The notes beneath the pieces were generated by a model. That model made no database searches. It had not been told where the DNA came from and saw only the letters and a program-made list of their open reading frames with translations. The position numbers and the translations under genes are program-made. A stretch of DNA of 64,000 bases from positions 22,661,187-22,725,186 of the forward strand of contig NC_092706.1 in NCBI RefSeq assembly GCF_964275005.1. Reading direction: 5' to 3'. The DNA comes from Diadema setosum (lineage: Eukaryota > Echinodermata > Echinoidea > Diadematoida > Diadematidae). Below are positions 51,101-60,100 of this stretch, one piece after another. Within the stretch, counting starts at the first letter, position 1. Each line of letters begins with the position of its first letter.

Positions 51101-54100
51101 TTGAGCTGAGGATCCTGTTTGCTTGGATTGCTCCAAACTTGAATGCCTCTTTGCCCATGAAAGCTAAACCCTTTATGCTGGGCTAGTAAAATATTATGGG
51201 CAGAAGGATATCATGTATTGGCCTTTGGTCATTCCTATTCAAGTCTGTTGGCAGTATACAAACACCTAGACATTGTCAGCTTCTATGTCGGACGAAAAAA
51301 CTTCCTAAGAATTTGGTGATAATTTATTAAAACACATGCATCGTTCACAATATTTGCTTTCTCCTAGCTTTATTGTTCATATCCCTATGAATACCAACAC
51401 TTACAAGAACATCACAGTGGAAAGAAATTCATTTCTTCATTTTTAAATCAATGTCTCTTGCATTCCCAAAGCCTAGTGGCTATTAACATAATGATGCAGA
51501 GCCACCCTCCTGCCCAGAACTGACAGGGTACTAATAATCGGTCCCATTTGGTCTGGTGAGCTGTGTCCCATGCACCAGGGTTGATGGCGTGTAAGTCATC
51601 CTGGAAAATCATTTAGGATGCAATCAATACATATTGCTTTGAATAGCCACTTGGACAGGAAGGGAATGCACTGGAAGCTTTCTGAAAGGCAGCAGTATAT
51701 TAGCGAAGAAGAGGCCAATGAAAACGTAAAGTATACTCACTGCAACTCAGGCTTTTTATAGCCCGAATGCCACAACCAAGGTAAATGCCATAGGTGAATC
51801 CACATTCAATCATGTAATGGATACTATCTAACTATTTACTTTTCCATCCAACTATAATTTCCTGTAATGGACTCAGTAGCAAGATAGACTCTTTATTGCC
51901 TGCCTTAAAAGATGCATAATGAAATATAACGAATTGCCTAGGTAGTGGAGACAACACAATGCGATACATCATGTACACATGTGCATGTACCAGCACATCT
52001 TTATTTCTCCACCCTGCCCCATTCCCACTCCAAGTTTTATTGTTTCTCACCTCTTTGTACCAGTCTTACAGGTAAAATGATGATAAAATTATATCCCCCC
52101 TTTATAGCTAGATACCATCAGAAGCCCTTTTTACACTTGTGTTTCTTAACCTCATACTTTCTCTGACCCAGGACTATCGTTAGTCCCGTACCAATTTTTT
52201 CAGCTTTTTACACTCGCCAATAAATCCCGTTCTACGCTCTTGTCCTGGGCTAAGGAGAAAACTGACCTTTTTACACTCATATTTCTTAGTCCCGTACTTT
52301 CCAAACCACATGAGTTTTCATGAATACGCAGTGCACTGTATAAGTACACGCACGCACCGGCAGCACTTGATTACCTCGTTTCTGATTGGTCAGTGGGGGG
52401 TTGGACTTCGTCTCCGTCGCTTAGCCCCAGATTATTTTTTCGTTCTGTTTACACTCGCTTGCTTGGCACCGCAATTGCGGGGTTAGCACCGCACGCGGTG
52501 CTAACCCTGCTTTTTTGCAGGGCCAGATAGTACGGGATTAGCGGTGGGGCTAGCTCACTTTGGCAAAAACAAGTGTAAACAGAAAGTGGGCTAAGGAAAG
52601 TGCGGTACCAACGGTGGGGCTAAGGCCCCCCCCCCCCCTTAGCCCCACCGTTGGTACGGGACTAAGCAAAAATTTGCAAGTGTAAAAAGCCCTTAAAGCT
52701 CCTCATTTAACAACTCCCTCCCCCCCCCCCCCCCCCGCTTTGAACATACACTGAATATCACATCACTTTGAAAGCACTTTGTACTGAAATAGCACTGACT
52801 GCATGCCAAGTTCCCAGCTCAAACTTCCTTTCCTGTTTAGTAATAACAAATAACAGAAGAGCTTTGGTTTCAATACAACTGGACACAATGTAGCAGAATT
52901 ATGAATTCTAAGATGATCCAAATGTTGTCATGAAATGTTGAAATCTGGCAAAATCACATGATATGCAAATTAGATAAGGGGATGTCATTGCCCTGCAACT
53001 TTACCATTAGACTGTCATGTGCATATTATATAAATTATATCATCAAATACAATTAACTGTACCTATACTGTAGTTTGCCAACAATTCAGCAACTACAACC
53101 CCCTTTAAACAATTAGTAAAACCACTACCATTTCATAAAGATATGATTTCTCCTTCAAATTATTAACAAATTGCTCTTTGACATAAAAGAGCACATACTA
53201 ATCAGTGCTAGAGTTACAGCCATTATAAGAATCATTTCTTTCGTGTTTTAGTGTATTTTTTTTTATATGCTATGAACCAAACTTGGACCATCTTGTTGAT
53301 TTTTATTTTATGTTCTCCTAAATGTCATTAAAAGTGCCTATTTGCCATACCCTCCTACCAGTACATCCTAGATGATCGCTTTGATAACATAATGATATCT
53401 CCCATGAAGCATTTATGGTCATAATGGAATCCCCATAAAAAGGTCGTTAAAGATTCTGAATTTTTCATGATCAAGAGAAACTATAGCATACTACAAGGCA
53501 GAGAAAACACCAACATGAATTATGCATTTTTGTCTCTGCATTCCCATACAGAATGTTCCCATCTCTGACGCAATGGATATCACTTTAAGAACATACTTGT
53601 AAGACTGTAAGTTAAAGGCCCATAAGATGTAATATTTACTCAAATGTAGAATATATTATTGGTGTTGGCACTCTACTGTAGTCATGGCATCCCATCGATG
53701 GTATTTTCTTACAGCTGTATATTGACAGTTTCAATTTAGTAGCATTTTTAAACATTCTTGTGTAGTTCAGTGGAAACTTGTATGAAATAAACTTTTATGT
53801 TTAGATATAAAACTCATGAAATCGATTCATGAGGAGTTGAAATCAAGGATTTTTTTTTTTGTAAGACGACCCCCCCCCCCACACACACACACACATACAT
53901 TTCTCATACACATTGATTGAGCTTGAAGACAAAAACACACAATATTTTCATGGGGACAGAACAAGATCACCTTCTTGACTTGTGAAAATGAATATCCAGC
54001 AATCAAAACCAGATCTTTAAGTCCATTCTTTTAGTTGTTTTGAAATCCTGAATGTATGTTTCATGGAGCATCTACCACTAAGACTTTACTTGTACATAGT

Positions 54101-57100
54101 TCCATCATGGTGAAATGAGAGGTGGCCCCTGTTAACATTCATGAATTTATAGCTGCCCACAGTTGGCTAATTTTGATATGAACGAAGGGGCTCAGTCTCT
54201 CTGCAGGCAGGGCAGCACTGCCAAAGTGATAATTAGTCCTTGACACACTTCCTGTTCCAAGTCTGGAATGCCACTGGAACTTTTTAAAATCACAAGGTAC
54301 TGGAGGAAACCTGGGATCGGAATCAAACAATCATTCTCCCCCTTAAAAGGCATTATTTACAATTTGAAGATGAAACCCAAAGCCAGCTTTAGTGCTTCAA
54401 AATAGTTCCAAAATGTGAGTTAGGGATAGAAACAACTGAAGTAACAATTCGAATCAGTATAATCAATGTTAACTATTTTTAAGTATGCAAAATGTGAAAG
54501 ATACTTGTAGTTATAATAAAAATGTTTCTAGACTAAATCGTCTGCATTTATGGTCTAGTGGGAAAGATTGATATTTCCTTTGATATACTGTAGCTTTTAG
54601 TTATGAATCTTTACTAAGGTAGGATGTTTTGTATTATACAACTGACCTACACATATGCATTAAATGTAATATCTTCAACAACAAAAAATAACCACTGCTC
54701 CCAATGGTAAACACTTTACCTTTTAGAACCCAAATCAATGTTTTGCTGGGGGTGAATCTACAGTGTCTCTGACACCACAGTGTGATGGAGACAAAGAACA
54801 AACATCCATACAGTATGTTTCTGTATTTTGACGAAGAAATTTATGCAGGTAGTCTGAACTGAAATCTGACACACCCATGCCATCTTGCCACTAAATCTTC
54901 ATATAGAATTCATAATTAATTAGGAGAGCAACCAAAACAGGACTACTGCAGTACTCCTTAAAAGTATAATCTACATTTTAGCTTTTGAATTAGCCTATGC
55001 TCCGAGATGCAAGCCAAACAATCGTACATCATAACTTTTCAAATTCACAGTGGACACGAGGATTCCCCCCCCCCCATACAAAAGAAGGTTGTATCCAATC
55101 ATCAGTATAAATGTTTACATCCATCCATGGAATACATTGCCCCTGTACGATTTTATTATGCCACTGTACTTGGCTTTCATTTTTGTTTGTTTGTTTGTTT
55201 GTTTGTTTGTTTGTTTGTTTTTGAACACCACACTGTCACTTGAGTTTTTCAAGGAGGCAACTAAAACGTCATGTGGAGCATACTAGTATATGACGTATTT
55301 CATGGCCCTGGGATACCAGAAGAGTACTGCTTTTGTAGTAGATTCTTCAAGCTTTATGGTCATTTATAGTATAGGGATTTGTAGGTACATTTGTAGTTCA
55401 CAATAACAAATTGTGTGACAAAGTATTTGTATCCCCCATAATTTCTGCCATGATCTGAGTATTTTAAAAAGAAGTACCTGGTACATTGTATGCTCAATGC
55501 AATGCCTTTTCACACAGATTCTCCAGCAACTCTAGTGAAATGTTGAGGTTACATGAATAACCTTTGCTTTTGAGAATGTGTCACTGATTGAAGAGTTGTA
55601 TCATTGTATACTATCAAGAGGATTCTAGAATTCCTCAGCAGGACCTCAAGCAGAACTCAATAATGTTACTCTTTTATAAATACTATAATGCATGTTTCAG
55701 GGATACTGAGGACTGCATTTGAGACATGATGCACCACTAATTACTCCATATAATTAAGTAGTGCAGCTTGGGAGAACCATCAGGAAAGAAACAAGAGACC
55801 CGCGGGTCTAGCGCTCACCTGAGTATCGCAAGTTCACCTTTCACGCAGTCACTAATCTAAATTATTCACAGCTCTACCAAAATTTGACCAGGCATTCTCA
55901 AGTAGAAGGTGAAAATGTACAATAAGGGCCCAAATTTTTTAAGATTCCTTAATTATTGGGGATTGGGGCCCCCTGGGGCCCTCTGGGTGGGGCATGGTGC
56001 CCATTTTCATAAATTGAGATCCTGACCCCCTAGGGATGCTACCTGCCAAGTTTGACGAAAATCCATCATGAGGTTTTCAGGAAGAAGATGAAAATGTACA
56101 ATTCAGGCCCCCATTTGGACCTTCCCAACCACCCCCCTCCCACCCCTGCCCCCAAGAGGGGCACCCCTGGATCTCCTATGAACAAACTCAAAACTACAGT
56201 CATTAATGTACTCACTCATTATATCATCTTAGCTCTATAACTTCTGATTCTAGAAAAGATTTTTAAAGATTCCTTCATTTGGGGGGGGGGGGCCCTGGGG
56301 GCCCCCTGGGTGGGGCATGGTACCCATTTTTAAAATTGAGATCCTAACCCCTTAGGGATGCTACCTGCCAAGTTTGGTGAAAATGGGTCATGGGGTTCTA
56401 AAGAAGAAGATAAAAATGTACAATTTAGGCCCCATCAGGACCCCTCCTCACCCCCCTCCCCTGGGTCCCAAGGGGGGCACCCCTGATTCTGCCATGAACA
56501 AACTTGAAACTACAGTCATCAATGTACTTACTCAAAGTATTAACTTAGCTCCATCACTTCTGGTTCTAGAGAAGAACATTTTTAAAGATTCCTTAATTTT
56601 TTTTTTTTTTTTTTTTGGGGGGGGGGGGTTGCCCCCTAGGGGCCCCCTGGGTGGGGAATGGTGCCCATTTTAACAAATTGAGTTCCTAACCCCCTAGGGA
56701 TGCTACCTGCCAAGTCTGGTGAAAATGGGTCATGGGGTTCTCAAGAAGAAGATGAAAATGTACAATTTAGGCCCCATTAGAACCCCTCCCCACCCCCTCC
56801 CCTGGGTCCCAAGGGGGGCACCACTGATCCTGCCATGAACAAACTTGAAACTACAGTCATCAATGTACTAACTCATAGTATTAACTTAGCTCTATCACTT
56901 CTGGTTCTAGAGAAGAAGATTTTTACAGATTCCTTAATTTTGGGGGGTTTGGGCCCCCCTGGGGGCCCCCTGGGTGGAGCATGGTGCCCATTTTAACAAA
57001 TTGAGTTCCTAACCCCCTAGGGATGCTACCTGCCAAGTCTGGTGAAAATGGGTCATGGGGTTCTAAAGAAGAAGATAAAAATGTACAATTTAGGCCCCAT

Positions 57101-60100
57101 TAGGACCCCTCCTCACCCCCCTCCCCTGGGTCCCAAGGGGGGCACCCCTGATTCTGCCATGAACAAACTTGAAACTACATTCATCAATGTACTTACTCAA
57201 AGTATTAACTTAGCTCCATCACTTCTGGTTCTAGAGAAGAAGATTTTTACAGATTCCTTAATTTTGGGGGGTTTGGGCCCCCCTGGGGGCCCCCTGGGTG
57301 GAGCATGGTGCCCATTTTAACAAATTGAGTTCCTAACCCCCTAGGGATGCTACCTGCCAAGTCTGGTGAAAATGGGTCATGGGGTTCTAAAGAAGAAGAT
57401 AAAAATGTACAATTTAGGCCCCATTAGGACCCCTCCTCACCCCCCTCCCCTGGGTCCCAAGGGGGGCACCCCTGATTCTGCCATGAACAAACTTGAAACT
57501 ACATTCATCAATGTACTTACTCAAAGTATTAACTTAGCTCTATCACTTCTGGTTCTAGAGAAGAAGATTTTTACAGATTCCTTAATTTTGGGGGGTTTGG
57601 GGCCCCCCTGGGGGCCCCCTGGGTGGGGAATGGTGCCCATTTTAACAAATTGAGTTCCTAACCCCCTAGGGATGCTACCTGCCAAGTCTGGTGAAAATGG
57701 GTCATGGGGTTCTCAAGAAGAAGATGAAAATGTACAATTTAGGCCCCATTAGAACCCCTCCCCACCCCCTCCCCTGGGTCCCAAGGGGGGCACCCCTGAT
57801 CCTGCCATGAACAAACTTGAAACTACAGTCATCAATGTACTAACTCATAGTATTAACTTAGCTCTATCACTTCTGGTTCTAGAGAAGAAGATTTTTACAG
57901 ATTCCTTAATTTTGGGGGGTTTGGGGCCCCCCTGGGGGCCCCCTGGGTGGAGCATGGTGCCCATTTTAACAAATTGAGTTCCTAACCCCCTAGGGATGCT
58001 ACCTGCCAAGTTTGATGAAAATCGGTCCTGGGGTTTTCAAGAAGAAGATGAAAATGTAAAAAGTTTACGCACGACGCACGACGCACGACGGACGAAGGGC
58101 GATCGCAATACTGTAAAAGTGGATATTTTCGCGCAACTAATTTTTCGCGCTAGGCCGGGTCAGAAGACTTTCGCGTGTTTTTAATTCCGCGGAATCAAGA
58201 CATCACGCACAGGAACGTATGGCAAGCAAAAATATTCGCGTGTTTTTATTTTCGCGCTAGTTTCTGGTTGCGCGAAATGCGCGAAAATTTCAACACCGCG
58301 AAAATTTCCACTTTTACAGTAGCTCACTTGAGCCTTTGGCTCAGGTGAGCTAAAAAAAGTTGCAACACTTATAAAAGTATGAAAAGAGGCATCACAATCA
58401 TGGATTGTTAAAAAAAAAAAAAGTGGGTAGGACTTTGTCAGCATTGAAAAAAGGTACAATATGCACAAACTTTAGATACTTTGGGACACAAGAATCATTT
58501 AAGACTACAAATTTCATGACATTCCAATTCACATTTTAACAGTATTTACTAATATTATTACACTTGTATACTATTGGTTTTCTGCCAAGTTTAGTATCTT
58601 TGTTTTTGCTGGTCTACACAATACCAGATGGAAATTTGTGTTCACATTAATAACTAATGAGGAAATTACTTTCTCTTCAAAATACTTAAACATTTGTGTT
58701 CCTGATCTTTATCACTTCATTATTGTGACTTCATAAGTGCCAGAGTAATGAAAACATTTTAATGAGATTTCGGGATGCATGCAATGTGAAAAAACAAAAC
58801 AAAAACACAACATTATGAACATTCTTATCACAGCCAAAGTCAAAACTACTAACAAACACAAAATTGTGCATTTGTAACAAACATGCATGTATTCATTCAG
58901 TAGCTTCCAAACTATCAGGTACAAACATACACTGTGAACAGAATGAACATCAAAGTGCAGTATATGTATTATATTTAAAAATAGTAGTAAAATAAATACA
59001 TACTTGTAGTTTAATGATAGAACAATTGTATTTTAGAAGGAAAAAATGACTTGTTTTTACATAAAGTTCAAAGTACACATACAATGTATCTTGCAAAATC
59101 GTGTCCTTTCACTTGGACTCCTTGAACTCCCCCCCCCCCCCCTCCAAAAAAAATCCTCTGTAATGCAAAATGTTTTCAGGATATTTATATGGAAAATTCA
59201 GGTAGGTGTATGGAAAATTCTGCATATTTTATCAACAGATGATATTGATATTATTTAACACATTCAGAAGCAATGCAAGTTTGTAGCACCCTTTTAGAGT
59301 GAGAAAGCATGCATCTTAACTCATGCACCATTAGGCAATTGTTTTTGGTTCTGCTTTAACTTTTTTTTTTTTGCATAGAGGAATTTATTAATCCCTTATC
59401 TTTAGTTTTTTTTTTTTTTTACACTGTGTAGTGGAATTATTATCAGGTTCTTATATCTTTAATATGCTATCAAACAATGACTTACATGCAAAAAGGAAAA
59501 ATTATTTTCATGAACCATGCAAGCATCATGCATCAGGGAAGTTACCCAAAAGAGCATACTCTCATAGGCCTAATTATTTTCAAATCTTTTGATTTATAGA
59601 TCACCTCTATCTATCTGCAGTAAACTATTTTTTTCTCACAATCATACCAAGAATCTATCTCAGTACCAGGGCCATACACATGAACACACACACAACACAC
59701 ACCCACACGCACACACACACACACACACACATATCATTGGTACTTCTCCAGAAAATTTCCAAAATATGAATGTGAAAGTTTAGTACTTTAACCAACACTG
59801 TGTATAATCCCATAAATCAACTCTTCCAAATTTCTTGTTGGCTGATACATTGACTCATGACAGGTTAATTTTGAACCCAATAATTAATTAACGTCAACTA
59901 TCAACTTACACAGAATGTTTGCATTTGGACAAGAAACAGACACCTTTGCAGCCAGCTCATGCTCATTCATGCTACAGTACTGTACTTGCCAGACAGCAAA
60001 TTTCGGTTGCCCAGGTAAACAGGTAAATGGGTTTGTAGCCCGCTGAAAGTTATGATTACACGAAATATCCATGCAGAGGAAGAGACAAATAGCTCAAAGG

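Noticed and set aside
56374..57653. Repeated [20 protein letters not shown] proteins
   Set aside because: They are the ~325-bp unit translated. Frames break at unit junctions and no start or splice context supports a gene.
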